The position numbers were made by a program, and so were the translations under genes. From an uncultured Lachnospiraceae bacterium (GTDB lineage: Bacteria; Bacillota; Clostridia; Lachnospirales; Lachnospiraceae), in NCBI GenBank assembly GCA_903789615.1, contig CAIFEV010000005.1, forward strand, positions 62,001 through 126,000: DNA of 64,000 bases. Reading direction: 5' to 3'. Below the pieces are notes generated by a model that saw nothing but the letters and a program-made list of their open reading frames with translations, did not search any database and was not told where the DNA came from. Shown here piece by piece: positions 26,007 through 34,934 of the stretch. How positions within the stretch are numbered: position 1 is the stretch's first letter; each line of letters starts with the position of its first letter.

Positions 26007-27283
26007 TTGTCTGTCCCCGCAAGAAGCCCGGCCACGCGCGCCGACACGTTCGCCTGCACGTGGATCCCGTCTTCCCTGTATTCTTCCTTTAAAATTTCTC
26101 CGCCGCCGGTCCGGATTCTGTTCACCAGTCCCGTCCGGCTGTACGGAATGACGCAGTCGATGTGCACCCGCATGGCGCGCACACATTTTTCAAGGCCCTC
26201 GAGAAACTCTTCGATGCCCTCTCCCGTATCCGCTGAGATGAAAAATGTTCTGTCAGCCCGCGGATCCGCCCTGTGCGGCAGCTCCCCGCCGGGTGCCCGG
26301 CCGTCAACGCCGCATCTGTCACACTTGTTAAACAGCGTGATGACCGGCTTCCCGGAAACGCCGAGGCCCGTGAGCGTCCGGTACACCACTTCCATGTGCT
26401 CCTCCGCCTCCGGGTCGGTGACGTCCACCACATGGATCAGGAAATCCGCGTAACGCGCCTCTTCCAGCGTGCTCTTGAACGCCTCAACAAGATGGTGCGG
26501 CAGCTTGCTGATAAATCCGACCGTGTCGGTCAGCAGGAGTTTTTCGCCGTCTGGCAGCGTGAGGCGCCTTGTCGTCGGATCAAGCGTCGCGAACAGTTTG
26601 TCCTCCGACAGCACACCGGCACCCGTCAGGCGGTTAAGAAGCGTAGACTTCCCCGCGTTGGTGTAACCGACAATGGCGGCCGTGAGGAGCCCGGCGCCTT
26701 CCCGTTTTGCGCGGGTCAGCTCCCGGTGCGCCTCAATGCCTTTAAGCTCTCTGGAGAGCCTCGCGAGCCTGTCGCGGATCACGCGGCGGTCGCTCTCCAG
26801 TTTCTTTTCGCCGGGGCCCCTCGTTCCGATGCCGCCCCCGAGGCGCGACATGTCCGTCCCGAAGCCCGACAGGCGGGTCAGGCGGTACTTTAACTGCGCG
26901 CACTCCACCTGAACCTTGCCTTCGCGGCTCGTCGCGTGCGCGGCAAAGATATCCAGAATCAGAATCGTGCGGTCGATGACCTTGCAGTCCAGCGCGTCCT
27001 CCAGATTCTTCATCTGGGCGGGCGTAAGCTCGTCATCAGCGATCACTCCCGTCGCTCCCGTCTCGTTAATCAGTTCCCGCAGTTCCTCTAATTTGCCGCT
27101 GCCAAGGTATGTTCCCGGGTCCGGAGCCGGGCGCAGCTGCAAAAGCTGCCCCGTTACGGCAGCGCCTGCCGTCTTCAGCAGGCTCGCCAGTTCCTCCAGC
27201 GAGTGCATCACGGCGGGCGTTTCGTCCGGGGCAGCAGCGATCAGTATGTATTTTTCTTTCTGTCCGGCTGTTTCGTATGACAA
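26003..27283 (-). CDS. hflX: Ribosome-associated GTPase HflX
   Basis: The 426-residue protein has the HflX N-terminal domain (GSGKLEELRELI; LDCKVIDRTILILDIFA), the linker motif GGGIGTRGPGEKKLE and a G domain with GYTNAGKST, DTVGFI and NKCD. HflX splits or rescues stalled 70S ribosomes. The start appears to be TTG at 27283, 12 nt after GGAGG that lies in the end of icd; the first internal ATG would remove 25 residues of a conserved region. It overlaps folA by 4 bp. Confidence 0.94.
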   Translation of the reverse strand: MSYETAGQKEKYILIAAAPDETPAVMHSLEELASLLKTAGAAVTGQLLQLRPAPDPGTYLGSGKLEELRELINETGATGVIADDELTPAQMKNLEDALDCKVIDRTILILDIFAAHATSREGKVQVECAQLKYRLTRLSGFGTDMSRLGGGIGTRGPGEKKLESDRRVIRDRLARLSRELKGIEAHRELTRAKREGAGLLTAAIVGYTNAGKSTLLNRLTGAGVLSEDKLFATLDPTTRRLTLPDGEKLLLTDTVGFISKLPHHLVEAFKSTLEEARYADFLIHVVDVTDPEAEEHMEVVYRTLTGLGVSGKPVITLFNKCDRCGVDGRAPGGELPHRADPRADRTFFISADTGEGIEEFLEGLEKCVRAMRVHIDCVIPYSRTGLVNRIRTGGGEILKEEYREDGIHVQANVSARVAGLLAGTDK

Positions 27284-27284
27284 C

Positions 27285-28493
27285 TTACAGCAGTTCCTCC
27301 AGACTTCTGCGGATGCAGGCCAGGAATTCTTCCGTCCCGCGGGTGTGCGGATCCGGCATCGTCGTGATGAGGGCGAGGTCTTTCGTCATGTCGCCGTTCT
27401 CGATCGTCTGAATGCAGGCCTTCTCCAGCTTGTCAGCAAATACGCCGAGTTCCGGCGTATTGTCCAGCTCGCCTCTCTTGCGCAGCGCACCGCTCCAGGC
27501 AAAGATCGTCGCCAGCGGATTGGTCGAAGTCGGCTCACCCTTAAGGTACTTGTAGTAGTGGCGCTGCACGGTTCCGTGCGCGGCTTCATACTCGTATTTG
27601 CCGTCGGGGGAGACGAGAACGGAAGTCATCATGGAGAGCGATCCGAACGCGGTGGCGACCATGTCGCTCATGACGTCGCCGTCGTAGTTCTTGCAGGCCC
27701 AGATGAAGCCGCCGTGGCTGCGGATGACACGCGCGACCGCATCGTCGATCAGCGTGTAGAAATACGTGATGCCGGCCGCCTCGAACTTCTCCCTGTACTC
27801 TGTGTCGTAAATCTCCTGGAAGATGTCCTTGAATGTGTGGTCATACTTCTTGGAGATCGTGTCCTTTGTGGCAAACCACAGGTCTTCCTTCACATCGAGC
27901 GCGAAGTTGAAGCAGCTGCGCGCGAAGCTCGTGATGGACTTCGTCGTGTTGTGCATGCCCTGAATGATGCCGGGGCCGGTAAATTCCTGAATCGTCTCGC
28001 GCTGCTGCTTTCCGTCCTCCCCGGTGAAGACAAGCTCTGCCTTTCCCGGTCCCGGAACCTTGATCTCAACCGCCTTGTAGACATCGCCGTACGCGTGACG
28101 GGCGATGGTGATGGGCTTTTCCCAGGTCTTTACATATGGCTCGATGCCCTTCACAAGAATCGGCTTGCGGAAAACCGTGCCGTCCAGGATCGCGCGCAGC
28201 GTCCCGTTCGGGCTCTTCCACATCTGCTTCAGATTGTACTCGGTCATGCGCGCCGCGTTCGGCGTGATGGTGGCGCACTTCACGCCAACCCCCAGCCGGC
28301 GTATCGCATTGGCCGCGTCCACGGTCACCTGGTCGTCTGTCTCATCGCGGTGCTTCAGTCCCAGATCATAGTACTCCGTCTTCAGATCGATGTACGGAAG
28401 CAGCAGCTCCTCCTTGATCAGCTTCCAGAGCACCCTTGTCATCTCATCGCCGTCCATCTCGACCAGCGGTGTCTTCATCTGCAGTTTTTCCAT
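27285..28493 (-). CDS. icd: NADP-dependent isocitrate dehydrogenase
   Basis: The 402-residue protein is of the eukaryote-like homodimeric IDH type: [14 protein letters not shown] at the start, [17 protein letters not shown], and [10 protein letters not shown] near the C terminus, which carries NADP-type residues. It makes 2-oxoglutarate for glutamate synthesis. AGAGG lies upstream of the ATG at 28493. hflX begins 1 bp after its stop, and purL ends 119 bp upstream. Confidence 0.95.
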   Translation of the reverse strand: MEKLQMKTPLVEMDGDEMTRVLWKLIKEELLLPYIDLKTEYYDLGLKHRDETDDQVTVDAANAIRRLGVGVKCATITPNAARMTEYNLKQMWKSPNGTLRAILDGTVFRKPILVKGIEPYVKTWEKPITIARHAYGDVYKAVEIKVPGPGKAELVFTGEDGKQQRETIQEFTGPGIIQGMHNTTKSITSFARSCFNFALDVKEDLWFATKDTISKKYDHTFKDIFQEIYDTEYREKFEAAGITYFYTLIDDAVARVIRSHGGFIWACKNYDGDVMSDMVATAFGSLSMMTSVLVSPDGKYEYEAAHGTVQRHYYKYLKGEPTSTNPLATIFAWSGALRKRGELDNTPELGVFADKLEKACIQTIENGDMTKDLALITTMPDPHTRGTEEFLACIRRSLEELL

Positions 28494-28612
28494 CTGTCAT
28501 CCTCTGATTCACACGTATTGTCAGCGGAGCGCCTTTCGTCTCCCGTCGCCCCGGTTTCGCTCACCCGAATTTGCCCGGCTGATTCTGTTTATCCGGTTTT
28601 TCCCAGGATCCC

Positions 28613-31600
28613 TCATGAGAAATACTTTACGCCGCTCTCAAACACCTTCATGTCCATGTCGCCATAGATGTTGATCGCGACATGATCGCCGCGTCTCTCG
28701 ACATGGCACATCTTGCCGAGCACTCTGCCGTCCGCACTTGTGATGCCCTCGACTGCGCGATAGGAGCCGTTGATATTGTACTCCTCGTCCATCGATACAT
28801 TTCCCTGCCTGTCGCAGTACAGGGTCGCCACCTGGCCGTTCTCAAAGAGTCTGTCAAGAACATCCGCCGGCGCCACGAAACGGCCTTCGCCGTGTGACGC
28901 GCTGGACGCGTATACACCGCCAGGCGCTGCTTCCTGCAGCCACGGGCTCTTGTTCGATACGACCTTCGTGTAGGCCACCTTGGAGATGTGGCGGCCGATG
29001 GTGTTGAACGTCAGGGTCGGCGAGTTTTTGTCCTGTCCGGTTATCCTGCCGTTTGGAACCAGGCCGAGTTTGATCAGCGCCTGGAAGCCGTTGCAGATGC
29101 CCAGCACCAGACCGTCACGGTTGGCCAGAAGGTCATCCACCGCCTCGCGGATCTTCTCATTGCGGAAGGCTGTCGCGAAGAACTTCGCGGAGCCGTCCGG
29201 CTCGTCGCCGGCAGAGAAGCCGCCCGGGAACATGATGATCTGCGCCTGGCGGATCGCCTTTTCAAACTCCTCCACGGAGTCAAGAATTCCCTGTGCGCTC
29301 AGGTTGCGGAATACTCTTACATCCGTATCAGCGCCGGCTCTCTCAAAGGCCGCCGCGGAATCGTACTCGCAGTTGCTGCCCGGGAATACCGGAATAAACA
29401 CGGTCGGACGCGCCACCTTGTGCCTGCACACATAAACCGTATCCGCCTTGAACAGCGGGCTGGCAACCGGGTCTTTCCCTTTTTCGGCAACCGTCGGGAA
29501 TACCTTCTCAAGCGGCTTCTTCCAGGCGGCGAGTGCCTCGTCAAGTGTCACCTTCGCGCTGCCGCAGGTAAAGGCGCCGTCGTCTGTCACCTCGCCGACA
29601 AAGAGACTCGGAATGCCGACAGCCGGCAGATGGTCAATCATTGAGGCATCCATCTCCGCGAGGATACAGCCGTATGCCGGGGAGAAGAGCTTGTCCGGAT
29701 CCAGCTTCGGGTCAAGAGCTGCTCCCAGCCTGTTGCCGAATCCCATCTTGGAAATGGCCGGAACCAGGCCGAAGCGGTCCAGAACGTAAGCCGATACAAT
29801 CGCCTTCTCCTGAATCAGCCTGTGAACGCCGTCATACAGTTCCCGGATCTGTTTATAGTCCGGAAGATCATTCTTATCGCGGCGGATCTCAAAGAGAACC
29901 AGCTTGTTGCCGGCTTTCTTAAACTCCGGAGAGATGATGTCGTGCTCATCCGCCACGTCGACCGCGAAGGAAACGAGCGTCGGCGGAACATCGATGTTCT
30001 CGAACGTTCCGGACATGGAGTCCTTGCCGCCGATGGAAGCCTTCTCAAATCCGAGCTGTGCCTGGTATGCGCCCAGGAGCGCCGCAAACGGCTGGCTCCA
30101 GCGCTTCGGATCCTCACTCATCCGGCGGAAGTATTCCTGGAACGTGAAATGGATCTTGTTCCAGTCGCCGCCGGCCGCAACGATCTTCGCAACCGAATCC
30201 ACAACTGCATACTGGGCGCCGTGGAACGGGCTCCAGCTGGAAAGATACGGATCAAACCCGTAGGCCATCATGGTGACGGTGTCGCACTTTCCGTGCAGAA
30301 CCGGAAGCTTGGCAACCATTGCCTGTGTCTCCGTGAGCTGGGTCTTGCCGCCGTACGGAAGCAGGACGGAACCGGCGCCGATGGACGCGTCAAAACGCTC
30401 CACCAGTCCCTTCTGCGAGCACTCGTTCAGGTCAGAGAGAGTCTTCAGCCAGTGATCACGGACATCGCCTGCCTCAACCGGCTTCAGCGCATTAGCCTTC
30501 GGATCCGGCATTTCAACCTCGACAGCCGTCTCCTGGTGTGCCCCGTTGGTGTTCATGAACGCGCGGGAGAGACTGGCGATCACCTTGCCCCTCCAGTGCA
30601 TGACAAGACGCGGCTCCTCTGTCACGACAGCCACCTGTGTGGTCTCGAGATTTTCCTCGTCCGCATACTTCAGGAATTCATCGACATCCTCCGGCGCCAC
30701 AACGACCGCCATGCGCTCCTGGGACTCGGAGATGGCAAGCTCCGTGCCATCCAGCCCCTCGTATTTCTTCGGCACCTTGTCCAGATCAATGTCAAGACCG
30801 TCAGCCAGCTCGCCGATCGCGACCGACACGCCGCCCGCGCCGAAATCGTTGCACTTGCGGATGAGCCTCGTCACCTCGGGGCGGCGGAACAGTCTCTGCA
30901 TCTTGCGTTCGGTCGGCGCATTGCCCTTCTGGACCTCCGCTCCGTCTTCCTCAATCGACTTGACGTTGTGCGCCTTGGAAGATCCGGTGGCACCGCCGAT
31001 TCCGTCGCGCCCGGTCCGGCCGCCCAGCAGTATGATGATGTCTCCCGGACGGGACTCCTCGCGGATGACCGCCTTGCGCGGTGCAGCCGCGATGACAGCG
31101 CCGATCTCCATGCGCTTGGCGACGTAGTTCGGATGATACAGTTCCTTCACATATCCGGTCGCGAGGCCGATCTGATTGCCGTAGGAGGAATACCCCTGGG
31201 CGGCCTCGGTCACGATCTTTCTCTGTGGCAGCTTGCCCTTGAGCGTCTTCTCAACCGGGACGGTCGGGTCGGCCGCACCGGTCACACGCATCGCCTGGTA
31301 GACATAAGTCCGCCCGGAGAGCGGATCGCGGATGGCGCCGCCCAGGCAGGTCGCCGCGCCGCCGAAGGGCTCGATCTCCGTCGGATGGTTATGCGTCTCG
31401 TTCTTGAAGTTGACCAGCCACTCCTCTTCTTTCCCGTCGATCTTGACCGGGACGACAATCGAGCAGGCGTTGATCTCGTTGCTCTTCTCCTGATCGGTGA
31501 GCCTGCCTTCGCGCTTCAGCTTCTTCGTGGCCAGCGTCGCCATGTCCATGAGGCAGACAAACTTGTCGTTGCGGCCCGCATACTGTTCTTTGAAATCTGC

Positions 31601-32374
31601 CAGATACTGGCGGAACGCCGCCTCGATCGCCTCGCGGTAATCGCCCTCGTCAAACTTCACGTCGGTCAGCTCGGTGGAGAATGTCGTGTGCCGGCAGTGA
31701 TCAGACCAGTATGTATCCAGAACGCGGATCTCCGTCATGGACGGATCTCTCTTCTCCTCATCCCGGAAATAGTCCTGAATGAACTGAAAATCACGGAAAG
31801 TCATGGCAAGTGAAAGAGAGTCATACAGCTCTTTAAGCTTCTCCTCATCCATGTCCTTGAACCCGTCAAAGATCTTCACGTCTGCAGGGATCTTGTAAAC
31901 GGTCTTAAGTGTTTCCGGGAGCTTGAAGGAAGCCTCGCGGGAATCCACCGGATTGATGCACAGGTTCCTGATCTTATCCCGGTCATCCTCCGTGAGACTG
32001 CCGCTGATACAGTAAATAACCGCTGTGCGGATCGTCGGCGCCGCCTGTGGCTCGATGAACTTCACGCACTGAACGGCAGAATCGGCGCGCTGATCGAACT
32101 GTCCCGGAAGGAATTCGACGCCGAAGCAGAAATCGCTGTCGTCATGCGGAAACTCCGTCTCATATACGTCATCAACCGGCGGCTCCGAGAATACGCCGTC
32201 CAGAGCCTGTCGGTACGTCTTCTCCGAGAGATTCTCGATATCATACCGGATCAGCTCGCGGACTTTCGTCACACCTTCAATCCCCAGATATCCGGCGATC
32301 TCCTCGCCAAGTTGTCTGGCCTTGACGGCATACGGCTCTTTCTTTTCGACATACACTCTTCGAACATCGCTCAT
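28613..32374 (-). CDS. purL: Phosphoribosylformylglycinamidine synthase, single-chain form
   Basis: The 1253-residue protein joins the PurS-like start, PurL catalytic domains (FKNETHNHPTEIEPFGG; GGRTGRDGIGGATGSS) and a C-terminal glutaminase with nucleophile in GICNGFQAL and SHGEGRF for His/Glu. This is the fused version found in Lachnospiraceae and in Gammaproteobacteria, unlike the split PurS/Q/L of Bacillus. It makes FGAM in purine synthesis. The start at 32374 (MSDVRRVYV) follows AAAGGCAGGA; a longer in-frame start would run over the promoter. Confidence 0.97.
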   Translation of the reverse strand: MSDVRRVYVEKKEPYAVKARQLGEEIAGYLGIEGVTKVRELIRYDIENLSEKTYRQALDGVFSEPPVDDVYETEFPHDDSDFCFGVEFLPGQFDQRADSAVQCVKFIEPQAAPTIRTAVIYCISGSLTEDDRDKIRNLCINPVDSREASFKLPETLKTVYKIPADVKIFDGFKDMDEEKLKELYDSLSLAMTFRDFQFIQDYFRDEEKRDPSMTEIRVLDTYWSDHCRHTTFSTELTDVKFDEGDYREAIEAAFRQYLADFKEQYAGRNDKFVCLMDMATLATKKLKREGRLTDQEKSNEINACSIVVPVKIDGKEEEWLVNFKNETHNHPTEIEPFGGAATCLGGAIRDPLSGRTYVYQAMRVTGAADPTVPVEKTLKGKLPQRKIVTEAAQGYSSYGNQIGLATGYVKELYHPNYVAKRMEIGAVIAAAPRKAVIREESRPGDIIILLGGRTGRDGIGGATGSSKAHNVKSIEEDGAEVQKGNAPTERKMQRLFRRPEVTRLIRKCNDFGAGGVSVAIGELADGLDIDLDKVPKKYEGLDGTELAISESQERMAVVVAPEDVDEFLKYADEENLETTQVAVVTEEPRLVMHWRGKVIASLSRAFMNTNGAHQETAVEVEMPDPKANALKPVEAGDVRDHWLKTLSDLNECSQKGLVERFDASIGAGSVLLPYGGKTQLTETQAMVAKLPVLHGKCDTVTMMAYGFDPYLSSWSPFHGAQYAVVDSVAKIVAAGGDWNKIHFTFQEYFRRMSEDPKRWSQPFAALLGAYQAQLGFEKASIGGKDSMSGTFENIDVPPTLVSFAVDVADEHDIISPEFKKAGNKLVLFEIRRDKNDLPDYKQIRELYDGVHRLIQEKAIVSAYVLDRFGLVPAISKMGFGNRLGAALDPKLDPDKLFSPAYGCILAEMDASMIDHLPAVGIPSLFVGEVTDDGAFTCGSAKVTLDEALAAWKKPLEKVFPTVAEKGKDPVASPLFKADTVYVCRHKVARPTVFIPVFPGSNCEYDSAAAFERAGADTDVRVFRNLSAQGILDSVEEFEKAIRQAQIIMFPGGFSAGDEPDGSAKFFATAFRNEKIREAVDDLLANRDGLVLGICNGFQALIKLGLVPNGRITGQDKNSPTLTFNTIGRHISKVAYTKVVSNKSPWLQEAAPGGVYASSASHGEGRFVAPADVLDRLFENGQVATLYCDRQGNVSMDEEYNINGSYRAVEGITSADGRVLGKMCHVERRGDHVAINIYGDMDMKVFESGVKYFS

Positions 32375-32419
32375 GTTTGATTCCTGCCTTTCGGTATAGT
32401 CGCAGATATTAACAGAACA

Positions 32420-32448
32420 AGAATAGCACAGCTTTCGTGCATTCTCAA
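32420..32448 (-). promoter_or_regulatory. Promoter of purL
   Basis: On the minus strand TTGAGA (32448-32443), 17 bp, TATTCT (32425-32420), giving a leader of about 40 nt. It separates purL from the helicase gene upstream. Confidence 0.7.
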
Positions 32449-32495
32449 ATAGTAGCAGTGGTTTCTCTGATAGGAATTTGCAGCTGCGGCCGGAG

Positions 32496-34934
32496 TCATT
32501 TCTCCCCGCCGGCCTTTCCTTCATCCCAGAATTTCGCAAGTTCCTTCCCGATGCTCCGCACATCCACGCAGCTCACCCGGTCCCACTCCCTCGGGAACAG
32601 CGCCCGGTAACGGGAAGCTGTGAAGCGCCGGTCCAGGAGTACAATCACGCCCCGGTCATCTGCCGTGCGGATCACCCGGCCGGCCGCCTGAAGCACATTG
32701 TTCATGCCGGGGTACGTGTACGCATAATGAAAACCGTCCCGGCCCCGCTCATCAAAATACTGACGCAGGAGTTCATTCTCCATGGAGATGCCGGGAAGGC
32801 CGGTGCCGACGATGATGGCGCCGATCAGGCTCTCGTGCTTCAGATCAATGCCCTCTGCAAATGCGCCGCCCATGACGCAGAAACCGATCCGCGTGCGACC
32901 GTCCGGGTGGCGGAATGCCGAGAGAAATTCCTCCCGGTCCGCCTCACGCATATCTTTTTCCTGAAGCAGCAGCGTGTCATCCGGACACAGACGGCCGTAA
33001 TATTCTGCCACCGCCGACAGGAACGCATACGACGGGAAATACACCAAGTAATGCCCGGCCTTCGCGCGCACCGTTTCCCGGATATACCCGGCGATCCGCT
33101 CAAAGGTCGCCTGCGAGCGCTCGCGGTACAGCGAACTCACGTCGGTTGCCAGGAAGATATGCCTCGCGTCAGGCGGGAACACGCTGTGCGCATACACAGC
33201 ATCGTCGTCAGGATTCCCTGTCAGCATTTCCTTGAAATACTGCACCGGCAGGAGCGTCGCCGAGAACAGGACCGAAGCGCGCGCCAGATCCATCCGCCGG
33301 GTAAGCTGCGAGGAAGGATCGACACAGAATGCGTGGAAGACGGTCCCTCCGTCGTCTTTGACCGTGTACAGCAGATATCCTGTATCAAATTCAGGCGCCA
33401 TGCCGGCAAAATGGTGTACCGCAAAGAAAAACTGCAGAATACCGTCGCGCTTTTCAAACTGCCGGTGCTGGCTCAGATACGCAAGCAGCGCCCCGTCAAG
33501 TTCCAGTACAAGATCGGAAAGTTCAGCCACCGCCTGCTCCCCCGCGCGCACGGTCCCGTCTTTTTGAGCGTCCGCCTCACGCCCGGCAGCAAGCAGCCAG
33601 GCGTTGACATCGCCAAGGGCGCGCACGGCGCGACCAGATCCGGGCTGTACCTTTAAAATCCTGCGGGCGGCAAGAACCTCCTCTTTTGAAAGCACTGCCG
33701 AGTACATGCCGCGGGCGCGCTCCACGAGATTGTGTGCCTCGTCGATGAGGAAGATGCTGCTGCCGGAAATCTCCGTGAAGAATCTGGAAAGCGCAGCCTC
33801 CGGGTCAAAGCCGTAATTGTAGTCTCCGATGATGCCATCCGACCAGTCTGCCGCCTCCATGGAAAGCTCGTACGGGCAGACCGTATGCTTCTTCGCATAC
33901 GAAAGCAGGGTCTGACGGGCAATACTCTCCTCGTGCCCCAGAAGATCAAACAGGGCTTCATTGATTCTGTCAAAGTGACCCTTCGCGTACGGGCAGATAT
34001 CCGGATTGCAGTCCGATTCGGTCTGCGGGCATATTTTATCCTTTGCCGTAAGACTGACCGTGCGGAAGTGCAGGCCTCCGCCGCGCAGGATGGCAAATGC
34101 CTCCTCCGCCACCGTGCGGGTAATGGTCTTCGCGGTCAGATAAAAGATCCGCTCCGCCTGCCCCTGCCCGATGGACTGAACCGCCGGATAGATGGTGGCC
34201 AGCGTCTTGCCCGTCCCGGTCGGAGCCTGGATGAACAGGTTCTTCCCGGCTTTTATGTAGCGGTACACACAGATGACGAGGTCCCTTTGCCCCTCGCGGT
34301 ACGGATATGGAAACGGCAGGCCCTGTATAGAAGCCTGCCGCAGTATTCTCTGCCGAATGCCGAAATCTGTCCACGCCTTGAAGCGATGGAGCAGATCCTC
34401 AAGCCAGCCGGTCAGTTCCTGTTCTGAGTAAGCGGATTCAAACCGCCGGATGTGCATGGACTGTGGCTCGACGTATGTCATCTGAACCCGGATGGCCGCG
34501 AGATGCTCCCGGTCCGCTATCACCGCCGCGTAGACCTTGGCCTGCGCCAGATGCACTTCTTCCGGTTCTTCCATCTTCAGAACATCCCGGTTCACCGTCT
34601 TGATCTCATCGACCATGAAGCCTTTCTCGTCCTGAATCACGCCGTCGGCTCTTCCTTCCAGAATCAGCCGGTAGGAAAGCGGTTCCGTCTCCGTCTCTTC
34701 CTGTTCTGCAGGCAGAGCGCATGAGAGCTGCCTCTCCAGTTTCACCGGAACTTCCGGCGTATACAGCCCCTTCGCCTCTTTCTGCAGCCTGCGGTGAATC
34801 CTGGCGCCCAGCTGCATGCGGGTCACATCCAGGATTCCGGTTGTCTCGCGCGCATCAATGTCGCCGGACCTGCACATAAATTCCACCAGCTGCCGCACGG
34901 ACAGCCGGACTTGTGTATCTGAGATCCGTATCAT
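32496..34934 (-). CDS. Rad3/XPD-type DNA helicase with N-terminal Cas4-like nuclease domain
   Basis: The 812-residue protein starts with a PD-(D/E)xK-type region (GRADGV, D97; DEIKT, E110-K112). The helicase core follows: Walker A APTGTGKTLA (237-246), four cysteines that fit the XPD Fe-S cluster (C302, C309, C314, C353), DEAH (398-401) and C-terminal motifs (QAAGRVIRTADDRG). Such fusions are seen in Firmicute DinG/XPD relatives and point to DNA repair. The ATG at 34934 overlaps the stop of the surface-protein gene by 4 bp. Confidence 0.9.
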   Translation of the reverse strand: MIRISDTQVRLSVRQLVEFMCRSGDIDARETTGILDVTRMQLGARIHRRLQKEAKGLYTPEVPVKLERQLSCALPAEQEETETEPLSYRLILEGRADGVIQDEKGFMVDEIKTVNRDVLKMEEPEEVHLAQAKVYAAVIADREHLAAIRVQMTYVEPQSMHIRRFESAYSEQELTGWLEDLLHRFKAWTDFGIRQRILRQASIQGLPFPYPYREGQRDLVICVYRYIKAGKNLFIQAPTGTGKTLATIYPAVQSIGQGQAERIFYLTAKTITRTVAEEAFAILRGGGLHFRTVSLTAKDKICPQTESDCNPDICPYAKGHFDRINEALFDLLGHEESIARQTLLSYAKKHTVCPYELSMEAADWSDGIIGDYNYGFDPEAALSRFFTEISGSSIFLIDEAHNLVERARGMYSAVLSKEEVLAARRILKVQPGSGRAVRALGDVNAWLLAAGREADAQKDGTVRAGEQAVAELSDLVLELDGALLAYLSQHRQFEKRDGILQFFFAVHHFAGMAPEFDTGYLLYTVKDDGGTVFHAFCVDPSSQLTRRMDLARASVLFSATLLPVQYFKEMLTGNPDDDAVYAHSVFPPDARHIFLATDVSSLYRERSQATFERIAGYIRETVRAKAGHYLVYFPSYAFLSAVAEYYGRLCPDDTLLLQEKDMREADREEFLSAFRHPDGRTRIGFCVMGGAFAEGIDLKHESLIGAIIVGTGLPGISMENELLRQYFDERGRDGFHYAYTYPGMNNVLQAAGRVIRTADDRGVIVLLDRRFTASRYRALFPREWDRVSCVDVRSIGKELAKFWDEGKAGGEK

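Noticed and set aside
26916-28667. 583-codon plus-strand open frame
   Set aside because: It is antisense to hflX and icd and spans the boundary between them, which a real gene would not need to do.
29822-31813. 663-codon plus-strand open frame
   Set aside because: It is antisense to purL and contains no recognisable motif.
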